Source: UBA1731 sp964567665 (GTDB lineage Bacteria; Verrucomicrobiota; Kiritimatiellia; RFP12; UBA1067). Taken from it: 12,982 bases of DNA. Where the stretch lies: contig CAZMNN010000057.1 of NCBI GenBank assembly GCA_964567665.1, forward strand, positions 1-12,982, given 5' to 3'. Below are positions 6,563 through 12,982 of the stretch, piece by piece (the first letter of the stretch is position 1; each line of letters begins with the position of its first letter). A model generated the notes under the pieces. It searched no databases, was not told where the DNA came from, and was given only the letters and a program-made list of their open reading frames with translations. The translations under genes and the position numbers were made by a program.

Positions 6563-9115
6563 TCACTTCTTGACCACCCACGCCAACGTTCCCGGCAGAT
6601 ACGTATCAGCGGTGATGCGGTTTCCGAAAATGTCGAATGCGCGAAGCGAAATCGCCTCATCCTTTGTGAGACCGGAATATGCGACAACCGTCTCTCCGCC
6701 TTCCGCGAACTCGAATTCGGCGCCATTTTTGCCGTACGGACGCTTCGTCACGAATTTCTTGTCCTCAAGCATCAGTGCCATGAATGCGTGTGCGACAAGC
6801 ATCGGATGCGCCGTGCCGTCCGTGCAGACGAGCGACGAATATACGGTCTTAATGCCGAGCGCCCGGTAGGAGAACGGGGCGTAAAGAAATATGCGATCCA
6901 CACCGCCTGCGATGAGCGAAACGCTGTACCGTGCCGTAGCATCAGCCCGGTATATCATATCCCACTTGCTTTCAGGCTTCCACGTTAGGGTGTGGAGATA
7001 CATTCCGCCGTACTGGTGCGGCACTGCGCCGCTTCCGGGGCTTGTTCCCTGCCCCTCGGTCATGAACACCTTGCGCTTCGCGAAATCTCCGTGTCTTCTG
7101 CGCAGACCGTCGAATGCGCCGCTGTCGGCGACAGGCTCATCGGCGTGACGGGCCAGCGCCGTGTCGCAGTAGCGATGGAAGTCGATGTTGTCCGTAATGT
7201 CCCATGCACCGGCAGCGGAATCCACGTCGTCGATCCACTTCACGTTCCCGACGTAGCCGTTGTATCCGCAGAACTCGACATCCGGAAACTCCCTCTTCAG
7301 CAGATCGCCGACTGCTGCCTGCAGAACGCCGAAATCGTGTCCGGCGTTCTCCTTGCCGAAGATGTCGATATCCTTGTTTGTGCTCCACCATCCGCCCCAC
7401 GGCTCGTTCCACAGGAAGTATGAATCAATCTTGCCGCGATTGCGGGAAACGAACGTACGGACGTAGTTGAGGAAGTCTTCGTTCGACTTTGGACGCAGCC
7501 AGCGCTCGAAATATCCGAAATGCTTAAGGCCAAGCCTGTCGTAGTTGGATGCCCACTTCGGCGACGTGCCAAGCTGGGCGAATATCTTTACATGATGACG
7601 GCGGTAGTTCGCGATGCGCAGGTCGGAATTTGCGAACTCCCATTTTCCTTTTTCCGGCTCAAGCGCATACCATCCGGATGCATCCGTGTTGCAGTCGTGG
7701 AACCGCGTCCAGTTTATGCCTGCCGCCTTCATCAGCAGACACGCCTGGTCAATGTCGTAGAAATGTGCGCCGAAATGGGAGTTCGGCGCATCGCGTCCCC
7801 AGTATTTCGGACGATGCAGACGCGTGAGCACAATCTCCTCGATTTGCGAAACGGCGACGCCTCCCTTCACCACCGAGGCCTCGATGCGGAAACAGCCGAG
7901 CGGCATGTCCTTGAAGACGTCAACGTCAATGACTCCGGATGAGTTCCCTGCGGCGATGGCTACGGCTTCGGCATTGCGAGTACGACCATACACGTCAACG
8001 ACCTTCGTGGAAAGCGATGCGTCTGCGGGTGCACCCTTCACCATCCACCGCACCTTCATCGGTTCGTCCGTGAACACCACTTTCGTCTGCTCCGCAATTT
8101 CACCGCTCGCCGCGAGGAACACCCGCGCCGAATCACGCATCACCGGCGGCTCTGCGCCGCTTCCCCACGCCAATGCGCGTGTGAGCGTGAACGGGCTTTT
8201 CGACGAGATGCGAACCGTGTACGAGGACGATTCAGGCACAGGCTTGAATTTCACTGTGGAATTCAACCTGCCGTTTGCGATGATGTACCAGCTATCCCTG
8301 AAAACCGTCACCTTGCAGTCCTCAGCACCCACACCCTCTATGCGGACACGGTTCATCACGTCCGGTTCGTTCGTCTGAAACGGCTCGGAGAACACTTCAT
8401 ACGGCTCTCCATCCCCGCGCCCAATGTTCCATCCCACTGGCAGCCCAAAATGAAACTCGGTGTGGCGGAAGAACTGCTTCACGTCCTTTGCCGGACGCAG
8501 CACCTGCGCCGTCGGCTCGCGCTCTTCGCCGTCTGCGCGATAGAGCGAAATGCGCTTCAGATCCACCTCTGGCGGCGGATAGAAGAAGAACCTTGCGACA
8601 TACCTGTTTCCGGATGAGGCATCCGCTGGCGGCTTAAGGTCGAAGTAGTACACCTTGCGGGCAAATGAACGTTCATTGAATTCTCCGATGGCGAAGTTGC
8701 TGTACGGTGCACCGGCATTGCGCAAGGCGAACCTCAGCGGACCAGAGGAGACGCGCCCTTCGATGACAACCTTGTAGCGTCCGCTGATTTCAGGGACGTC
8801 ACCGGTGATGTAGAACTGCGAGCGGTCGCCGAAAGTGCGAAACCGGAGATATCCCTCATCTCCGTTGTTTACGTACTCGGTCGTAGATTTTGTGGCAAGC
8901 CAACCGGAGAAGTTCTCAACCACCTCCTTCGGCAGCACACCATGGAACGACCCCTTTCCGTCGAAGTCCTGCTGACGGTGGTTCTGTGTGAAATCGACGT
9001 CGAAGATCATCTTCGGGTTCGATGCTCCGTCGGTCGCCAAAACAGTCGGCACGGCTGACAGCATCGAAACGGCAAACGCGGCAACTATATGCAAGACACG
9101 AAAACGCACTTTCAT
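6563..9115 (-). CDS. Secreted glycoside hydrolase-like protein, clan GH-A TIM barrel
   Basis: The 850-residue product starts at ATG 9115 with AAGGATAAGG (9121-9130) just upstream and a signal peptide (about 27 residues, cleavage near VLA-TD). Residues about 30-430 form beta-rich, possibly carbohydrate-binding domains. A TIM barrel covers about 445-750: it opens with HFGAHFYD, has the acid/base motif LWNEPWGGWW with Glu571 and the probable nucleophile in FMTEGQGTS with Glu687. The 116-residue spacing of the two glutamates fits strands 4 and 7 of clan GH-A. A small beta domain ends the protein. The exact family (GH39-like, GH5-like or other) cannot be fixed by eye. The upstream frame stays open to 9391 but carries no second signal or ribosome site, so it is excluded. 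Export suggests it cuts a polysaccharide or glycan outside the cytoplasm. The surface-protein gene follows after 75 bp. Confidence 0.86.
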   Translation of the reverse strand: MKVRFRVLHIVAAFAVSMLSAVPTVLATDGASNPKMIFDVDFTQNHRQQDFDGKGSFHGVLPKEVVENFSGWLATKSTTEYVNNGDEGYLRFRTFGDRSQFYITGDVPEISGRYKVVIEGRVSSGPLRFALRNAGAPYSNFAIGEFNERSFARKVYYFDLKPPADASSGNRYVARFFFYPPPEVDLKRISLYRADGEEREPTAQVLRPAKDVKQFFRHTEFHFGLPVGWNIGRGDGEPYEVFSEPFQTNEPDVMNRVRIEGVGAEDCKVTVFRDSWYIIANGRLNSTVKFKPVPESSSYTVRISSKSPFTLTRALAWGSGAEPPVMRDSARVFLAASGEIAEQTKVVFTDEPMKVRWMVKGAPADASLSTKVVDVYGRTRNAEAVAIAAGNSSGVIDVDVFKDMPLGCFRIEASVVKGGVAVSQIEEIVLTRLHRPKYWGRDAPNSHFGAHFYDIDQACLLMKAAGINWTRFHDCNTDASGWYALEPEKGKWEFANSDLRIANYRRHHVKIFAQLGTSPKWASNYDRLGLKHFGYFERWLRPKSNEDFLNYVRTFVSRNRGKIDSYFLWNEPWGGWWSTNKDIDIFGKENAGHDFGVLQAAVGDLLKREFPDVEFCGYNGYVGNVKWIDDVDSAAGAWDITDNIDFHRYCDTALARHADEPVADSGAFDGLRRRHGDFAKRKVFMTEGQGTSPGSGAVPHQYGGMYLHTLTWKPESKWDMIYRADATARYSVSLIAGGVDRIFLYAPFSYRALGIKTVYSSLVCTDGTAHPMLVAHAFMALMLEDKKFVTKRPYGKNGAEFEFAEGGETVVAYSGLTKDEAISLRAFDIFGNRITADTYLPGTLAWVVKK

Positions 9116-9203
9116 ATCAACCTTATCCTTTTTGTCTGGTTTCACCCACCAGTCCGGAGGAGACATACCACATGGAGAACGCCACCTCTCCCGACAGACG
9201 CAT

Positions 9204-9230
9204 ATGATACCAAATACCGGTTTTTTTTTT
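9204..9230 (-). promoter_or_regulatory. Candidate promoter of the hydrolase gene with an A10 run upstream
   Basis: The minus strand reads TGGTATCAT (9204-9212), an extended -10 with one mismatch. An A10 run (9221-9230) lies 11 bp upstream of the hexamer, across the position of the -35/-10 spacer. The leader would be about 80 bases and contains small hairpins such as GGAGA/TCTCC and CTGGT/ACCAG. No convincing -35 is seen. Confidence 0.45.
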
Positions 9231-9328
9231 CTACCGCAAACACAATGTTTTCTTTTGGCGCAAATGGCAATATCTAATGGGTCAACAAAAAAGAGAGGAA
9301 AGTCATGGGGGCAACGAATGAGAAAGCC

Positions 9329-9386
9329 GCGGCACCCACCACCATGGGTGGATGCCGCAGCGGAAACGAGAAGAGGGGGAAGCCCC
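9329..9386 (-). terminator. Two hairpins after the DUF4432 gene
   Basis: Going along the minus strand after the stop at 9418, the first is a short GGGG-CTT-CCCC stem (about 9376-9386) followed by a C/T-rich stretch. Then comes a 12-bp stem, GCGGCATCCACC with GGTGGGTGCCGC (9347-9358 and 9329-9340, one G-U pair), with a 6-base loop. The T-runs behind both are poor, so they are likely but not textbook terminators. They fill most of the 302-bp gap 9116-9417 together with the hydrolase promoter and leader. Confidence 0.5.
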
Positions 9387-9417
9387 TGCATCGCGGAAAT
9401 CGTGTATCACGAAGCTA

Positions 9418-10503
9418 TCAGTGTTTGGCGTTGGCGTCGGACACAAGGCGCTTCATCGCAGCGGCACCCTTCTTGTCAAGCAGTCCGGTCTCGATGTGAT
9501 AGTGTACGGTTTTGCCGGTCTTGAGGATGCGCTGCTGGCGATGCTCGCGGCAGTATATGCGCCCCTTGTGCTCGGCCGTCGCCGGCAGACACATTCCAAG
9601 CGCGTCTTCATCATCCGTGCGTGCGATCCAGCGCGTACCGTACGGGAGCTGCTTCGGATCGTGCTTGACGTAGATCGCCGTGCCGTCCGGATCAAGCTGC
9701 ATCGTGTACGCCCAGCCGTCCTTCGCGGCGTAGTGCATAAAGCAGTTGACGATCTCCGGGCGGTACGATTCGCCCTTCGCGCCGATCCTGTCTCCGCAGG
9801 CAGGATTGCGTCCAAACTCGTCGAGCCACGCGGTCGTTGCGTCCGCCCAGTCCTTACGGTATCCTTCCGGAACCTCTCTGTTGATGATGGCATCTTTCGG
9901 ATTTGCCGTGTAGAGCAGCTTCGAGCCGTCGACGGGACGATGGTTCACGTGGCAGAGATAGTAGTATTCGAGCGGCAGATCCTTGACATTTGTGAACGAC
10001 ACGTCTACTTCAAGGGACGTCGCACCGGCGCGGAGCCTGAGCTCCGGACAGAACCTGTAGTTGGCCTCAAAGCATCTACGGTGCGCGTACACGCCGCCTA
10101 CCGATATCCAGGCTCCGTTTTTGTCAGAGCCTGTCTCGATCCACGCACTCTCGTATTTTGCCAGCGGAAGTTCGCCGTGTCCGGGATGCGTATCGGCTGC
10201 GGTCGGATTGCCCATGGCGGAGAGTCCGCAGTGCATCAGGAAGAATCCGTACGTCTCGCCATAGAACGAACACTTCTGCGGCTCATCGTAGATGGACTTC
10301 ATCGTAAGTTCGCGACCGAGAAAGTCGCAGCGCCATACGGCCTGTCCGTCAAACGGAAGCACTGTCGCCGAACCCTTGGAGTTCGATATCCGCACGGCCT
10401 TTACGCCGGTCGAATACGTGAACAGCGACGCCTTGAGTTCGCCGGACTCCACAAGCACGGTCTCCTTGTCGGTGAAAAAGTTTTCGCGCAGATACGTCTT
10501 CAC
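9418..10503 (-). CDS. DUF4432 family protein, aldose-1-epimerase-like
   Basis: The 361-residue product begins at GTG 10503, with AAGGAG at 10510-10515 six bases upstream. It has no signal peptide and appears cytosolic. The fold is of the galactose-mutarotase type: repeated beta strands, an ADTHPGHGELP segment near the first third (the HGE part is typical of DUF4432 proteins) and YYYLCHVNHRPVDGSKLLY in the middle, with His residues that could act on or bind a sugar ring. Length fits the family. DUF4432 proteins often sit in sugar-use operons, but few have a defined reaction. Beside a secreted hydrolase and a DUF386 protein, handling of anomers or a modified sugar is the best guess. It has its own promoter and is not clearly part of the nadE operon upstream. 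Confidence 0.82.
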   Translation of the reverse strand: MKTYLRENFFTDKETVLVESGELKASLFTYSTGVKAVRISNSKGSATVLPFDGQAVWRCDFLGRELTMKSIYDEPQKCSFYGETYGFFLMHCGLSAMGNPTAADTHPGHGELPLAKYESAWIETGSDKNGAWISVGGVYAHRRCFEANYRFCPELRLRAGATSLEVDVSFTNVKDLPLEYYYLCHVNHRPVDGSKLLYTANPKDAIINREVPEGYRKDWADATTAWLDEFGRNPACGDRIGAKGESYRPEIVNCFMHYAAKDGWAYTMQLDPDGTAIYVKHDPKQLPYGTRWIARTDDEDALGMCLPATAEHKGRIYCREHRQQRILKTGKTVHYHIETGLLDKKGAAAMKRLVSDANAKH

Positions 10504-10537
10504 GGTTTTCTCCTTTTATGATTGAGGTTTTCACATG

Positions 10538-10546
10538 ATTATACCA
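10538..10546 (-). promoter_or_regulatory. Extended -10 promoter for the DUF4432 gene
   Basis: The minus strand reads TGGTATAAT with a perfect hexamer at 10538-10543. Transcription should start near 10531, about 28 bases before the GTG start, leaving room for AAGGAG. No -35 of quality is seen. The rest of the 10504-10609 gap shows no clear terminator for the exonuclease gene. Confidence 0.65.
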
Positions 10547-10609
10547 AAACAGACTCTTTCGCGCTGAACGCACCGGCGTCACGGCGACAGGATGCCGACC
10601 GCAATCGCA

Positions 10610-11149
10610 TCACTGGAGGAACAGTCCGCCGGCGGACATGAACCGGGCGGCGAGCACTGCGCAGGCACAGGCATCGAACAGTGCATCGTGCCAGGTGCGT
10701 CCGGGACAAAGCTCCCTTACCTCATCCATCGCACCGAACGCATCGACAATATCGCCGAGTGCGTACGACGGAAGTTTTGGATAGCGCACTCGCGCAAAGG
10801 CGAGAGTGTCGATCCACGGGCCGAACTCCGTCAACGGGGCGAGCTTCGTCAGAACCGTCCTCTCCGTTGCGCAGTTGTGCGCAATCAGCGGCGTCCCAGT
10901 GAGCCGCGACGAAATTTCCGGCCACAGCTCCATTGGGGTCGGCGCGTGGAGAAGTTCGTCGCGGATTTCGCTGTAGCGTCCAACCGCCCTTGGGGAGAAC
11001 GGACGCTCCCCGACCCTGAAAAGCGTCTCCCACCGCGTATCCGGCAGCACAACGCCATCCTCAATTTTCACGAGACCAAGCTGCCATGGCTCGTTCGGCC
11101 ATCCCTTGACCGTGCCGGTAGTCTCAAAGTCGAGAGCAGTCCATACCAT
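10610..11149 (-). CDS. DnaQ-like 3'-5' exonuclease (DEDDh type)
   Basis: The 179-residue protein is an exonuclease domain with almost nothing else. Motif Exo I is ALDFETTG with Asp7 and Glu9, and Exo III is WHDALFDA with His154 and Asp159. In Exo II, HNCATERTVL (residues 91-100) has Glu96 where most members have Asp. The fold is that of the proofreading subunit of DNA polymerase III and of RNase T/oligoribonuclease, so it trims 3' ends of DNA or RNA; which one cannot be told. The ATG at 11149 has AAGGG (11161-11165) upstream at 11-base spacing. It lies 18 bp after the chaperone-like gene and is the last gene of the nadE operon. Confidence 0.88.
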   Translation of the reverse strand: MVWTALDFETTGTVKGWPNEPWQLGLVKIEDGVVLPDTRWETLFRVGERPFSPRAVGRYSEIRDELLHAPTPMELWPEISSRLTGTPLIAHNCATERTVLTKLAPLTEFGPWIDTLAFARVRYPKLPSYALGDIVDAFGAMDEVRELCPGRTWHDALFDACACAVLAARFMSAGGLFLQ

Positions 11150-11167
11150 GCAGACTGAAACCCTTCG

Positions 11168-11599
11168 TCATGCGTCGCGGTATTCTATGTTCGCGCTTTC
11201 GCGAAGTTCCGCAATGAAAGCCGCAAGCACCTTGCCTCGCGCCGCATGACGCAGGAAATCGCGAATCTTCGTCTGCACCTGCACAAACTGCGCACCGCCG
11301 AATGTCTTCTTGTTCGTCCTGTAGAACTCCTCCATCTCGGATTCCTCCGGATCTGGTGTTCCAGAACAGGTCTTCGCGACAAGCTCATCTGGAGTGATGC
11401 CGAGCTGTCCTGCGCGGAGCAGCAAAAGCTTTGCGCCAATCGCCTGCTCCTGCGCCTGCGCAAGGATCCTCTCTACGTTCTTCTTGAGTTCATCCCCTGA
11501 CACACCGCTTTCGGCATAGAGTCGGACTATGCGGTCGAACTCGTGCTCCACGGCCTTGCGCGGAATCTCCTCGCCGTTTACAAATGCTTTCTTCAACAT
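11168..11599 (-). CDS. SurA/NifM-like helical chaperone domain without PPIase domain
   Basis: The 143-residue protein begins FVNGEEIPRKAVEHEF, the usual start of the N-terminal helical domain of SurA, PrsA and NifM foldases. It then has long charged helices, an ESEMEEFYRTNKKTF segment (about 88-102) typical of the hinge, and a last helix with IRDFLRHAARGK. In the family this is usually followed or interrupted by a parvulin PPIase domain of about 90 residues, which is missing here. No signal peptide is present, so it should act in the cytosol. It starts 4 bp after the nadE stop without a strong ribosome site, so coupling to nadE translation is likely. Client proteins are unknown. The assignment rests on the motif pattern and is moderate. 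Confidence 0.68.
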   Translation of the reverse strand: MLKKAFVNGEEIPRKAVEHEFDRIVRLYAESGVSGDELKKNVERILAQAQEQAIGAKLLLLRAGQLGITPDELVAKTCSGTPDPEESEMEEFYRTNKKTFGGAQFVQVQTKIRDFLRHAARGKVLAAFIAELRESANIEYRDA

Positions 11600-11603
11600 G
11601 ACG

Positions 11604-12617
11604 CTATCTTGCCTTTGCCGCTTTTCTCTTCATCTGCACAATGTCTCCGTCGTACTGGGTGTCGGACGGGATATGCCAATCCTCCGGACCGAAGAACGCC
11701 GGAAAGACCTTCACGCCGTCCGGTGCGCAGTTGCGCTTGAACGACTGCGTGACGAGCCGACGGCAGTACACGTCAAGCCACTTCTCAATCTCCGCTTCCG
11801 GATACGAACCGCCGAACGCCGACAAGGCCGCCGCAAGAATCGCCTTGCGCCTCTCGCCGCACACCACGGTGCGCCAGATGAAGAAGTCGTGCAGCTCGTA
11901 TGGTCCGATGCGGTCTTCCGTCTTCTGCGATATCTCGCCGTCCTTTGATGGAAGTAGTTCCGGACTGACAGGTGTATCGATTATGTCGAGTATCGCCTTC
12001 GATGCGACAGCGATCTTGCCTCTGACGTTCCTCTCCGCCCACCAGCGGCACACATCCCGCACCACTGTCTTCGGAACGCCCGCGTTTACGCCGAACATGC
12101 TCATGTGGTCGCCGTTGTAAGTGCACCATCCAAGCGCAATCTCGCTCATGTCGCCAGTGCCGAGGACGATGCCGCCCGTCTGGTTCGCCTTGTCCATGAG
12201 GATCATCGTGCGCATCCGAGCCTGTGCGTTCTCGAACGTGACGTCGTGCACATCGGGATCCTGCCCAATGTCCTTGAAATGCTGGAGACACGACTTTCTG
12301 ATGTCTATCGTCTCAAGCTGAAGCCCAAGCCCTTCACAGAGAAGTTCGGCATTTCCTTTCGTGCGTCCCGTCGTTCCGAATCCAGGCATCGTGTATACCT
12401 TGATGTTCTTCTTCGGCAGACGCAGTATCTTGAACGCCTCGACAGCGGCGAGAAGGCACAAAGTCGAATCCAGTCCGCCTGATAGACCTATCGTGACAGA
12501 GCGCACGCCTATACGGTCAAGCCGTATGGCGAGCGAAACGTACTGCGTCATAAAGACCTGCTCCGGACTGCACCAGTCCTGGAACGGATGCGCAGATACA
12601 GCGTTTTTCCTTTTCAT
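11604..12617 (-). CDS. nadE: NAD+ synthetase, synthetase domain only (glutaminase domain absent)
   Basis: The 337-residue protein makes the last step of NAD synthesis: deamido-NAD, ATP and a nitrogen donor give NAD. It has the ATP pyrophosphatase P-loop SGGLDST (46-52), YTMPGFGTTGRTKGNA, the DVTFENAQARMRT stretch, VLGTGDMSEIALGWCTY and FGVNAGVPKT. These, and the C-terminal SFKRNCAPDGVKV and DWHIPSD, match the synthetase half of large glutamine-dependent NadE enzymes (for example the mycobacterial type) better than the short ammonia-using NadE of about 270 residues. Those enzymes carry an N-terminal nitrilase-like glutaminase of about 300 residues; here the protein begins at the linker (HPF, 10-12) and no such domain is encoded upstream. 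It may use free ammonia or a separate glutaminase. The ATG is 7 bases from the -10 box, and no ribosome site fits, so the mRNA is probably leaderless. Confidence 0.92.
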   Translation of the reverse strand: MKRKNAVSAHPFQDWCSPEQVFMTQYVSLAIRLDRIGVRSVTIGLSGGLDSTLCLLAAVEAFKILRLPKKNIKVYTMPGFGTTGRTKGNAELLCEGLGLQLETIDIRKSCLQHFKDIGQDPDVHDVTFENAQARMRTMILMDKANQTGGIVLGTGDMSEIALGWCTYNGDHMSMFGVNAGVPKTVVRDVCRWWAERNVRGKIAVASKAILDIIDTPVSPELLPSKDGEISQKTEDRIGPYELHDFFIWRTVVCGERRKAILAAALSAFGGSYPEAEIEKWLDVYCRRLVTQSFKRNCAPDGVKVFPAFFGPEDWHIPSDTQYDGDIVQMKRKAAKAR

Positions 12618-12624
12618 GCCAGAT

Positions 12625-12633
12625 ATTATAGCA
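12625..12633 (-). promoter_or_regulatory. Extended -10 promoter of the nadE operon, leaderless spacing
   Basis: The minus strand reads TGCTATAAT, identical to the paaK -10. The hexamer ends at 12625 and the ATG begins at 12617, so the expected start of transcription falls at or next to the A of ATG. No -35 is apparent. The remaining gap 12634-12758 shows no gene and no clear terminator. Confidence 0.7.
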
Positions 12634-12758
12634 CAGTAGCCACCAGTGGACTGCCGATGCCGCAGATGGGAAGTTGTAATATCTCGTGGCGCAGTTTCAT
12701 ACAGGGGAAGCCATGCCGCGAAGAAGAAGGGACACTGCCACCATCTCCATTCAGCGTG

Positions 12759-12982
12759 TTATTTATCTTTCTTTCCGACGACGATTCGGCCGCTGCCCGT
12801 GGCACGTTCATACGCGAGCGGGTAGTTGGGGTAGGCCGCCAGCGGCGCGGCGGAGGAGGACAGGCAGGGCAGACCGTCCGTCGTCTTAAACGCTTTTGCG
12901 TAGTCGGCGAGTACAAGGTAGTCGAGGCCGATGGCGTTGTTCACGAGACGGGCGCTGCGGAACATCGCAAAGCCGTCGCCGC
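12759..12982 (-). CDS. Unrecognised protein, C-terminal 74 codons (runs off the right edge)
   Basis: The minus strand is open from the right edge (reading GDGFAMFRSARLVNN) to TAA at 12759-12761. The visible end is a mixed helix/strand sequence with AIGLDYLVLADYAKAF, then a Pro/Ala/Tyr-rich piece (AAYPNYPLAYE) and a basic tail VVGKKDK. A Met at 12965 could be a start, but the frame stays open beyond it without a convincing ribosome site, so it is treated as a partial gene. I do not recognise the family. It lies upstream of nadE in the same direction, but nadE has its own promoter. Confidence 0.6.
   Translation of the reverse strand, partial: GDGFAMFRSARLVNNAIGLDYLVLADYAKAFKTTDGLPCLSSSAAPLAAYPNYPLAYERATGSGRIVVGKKDK

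Noticed and set aside
9116..9391. Upstream in-frame extension of the hydrolase gene to 9391
   Set aside because: It runs through the hairpins, the A10 run and the promoter; the ATG at 9115 has a ribosome site and a proper signal peptide.
9352..10521. Plus-strand frame of 389 codons opposite the DUF4432 gene
   Set aside because: It is rich in Arg/Val/His with no motifs, and the minus-strand gene has promoter, SD and family motifs.
1..12982. CRISPR array, tRNA, rRNA or known riboswitch
   Set aside because: No regularly spaced direct repeats, cloverleaf with conserved TTC-type arm, or recognisable aptamer consensus was seen on either strand by eye.

Overview
The window has dense genes, GC-rich codon use and SD-led starts. 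It has two long secreted proteins, one of them a repetitive beta-helix type with 'NWxxxxxP' modules. This style is typical of gut or sediment bacteria of the PVC group (Kiritimatiellota, Lentisphaerota, Verrucomicrobiota). That placement is an inference from protein style, not a phylogeny.

Layout. Left edge (1-421, minus): 5' part of a RhuM-family gene, with a possible 36-codon gene and a promoter upstream. 678-950: a 273-bp non-coding fold-back element with terminal inverted repeats and a 7-9 bp flanking direct repeat, best read as a MITE. 1041-2820 (plus): an extended -10 promoter, a phenylacetate-CoA ligase (PaaK) gene and a tandem-ACT protein gene, ending at a perfect hairpin. 2873-9115 (minus): a YhcH/YjgK-type sugar anomerase-like gene, a large secreted beta-helix surface protein whose frame breaks at an A10 run, and a secreted clan GH-A glycoside hydrolase-like protein. 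9418-10503 (minus): an aldose-epimerase-like DUF4432 protein. 10610-12617 (minus): a three-gene operon with a NAD+ synthetase lacking the usual glutaminase domain, a SurA/NifM-like helical chaperone without a PPIase domain, and a DnaQ-like exonuclease. Right edge (12759-12982, minus): C-terminus of an unrecognised protein.

How they work together. The secreted hydrolase and the surface protein are 75 bp apart and probably co-transcribed; with the two sugar-handling proteins they look like a small carbohydrate-use locus. PaaK plus ACT is a known pairing for activating aromatic acids, with the ACT protein a likely amino-acid sensor. The nadE operon is housekeeping, with an unusual domain make-up.

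Most noteworthy: (1) an A10 homopolymer splits the surface-protein gene, and another A10 lies just upstream of the -10 box of the neighbouring hydrolase, so length change could switch or tune both; (2) the MITE-like element; (3) a glutaminase-less NadE with a promoter so close that its mRNA should be leaderless; (4) a shared TGSTATMAT extended -10 motif in front of five genes.
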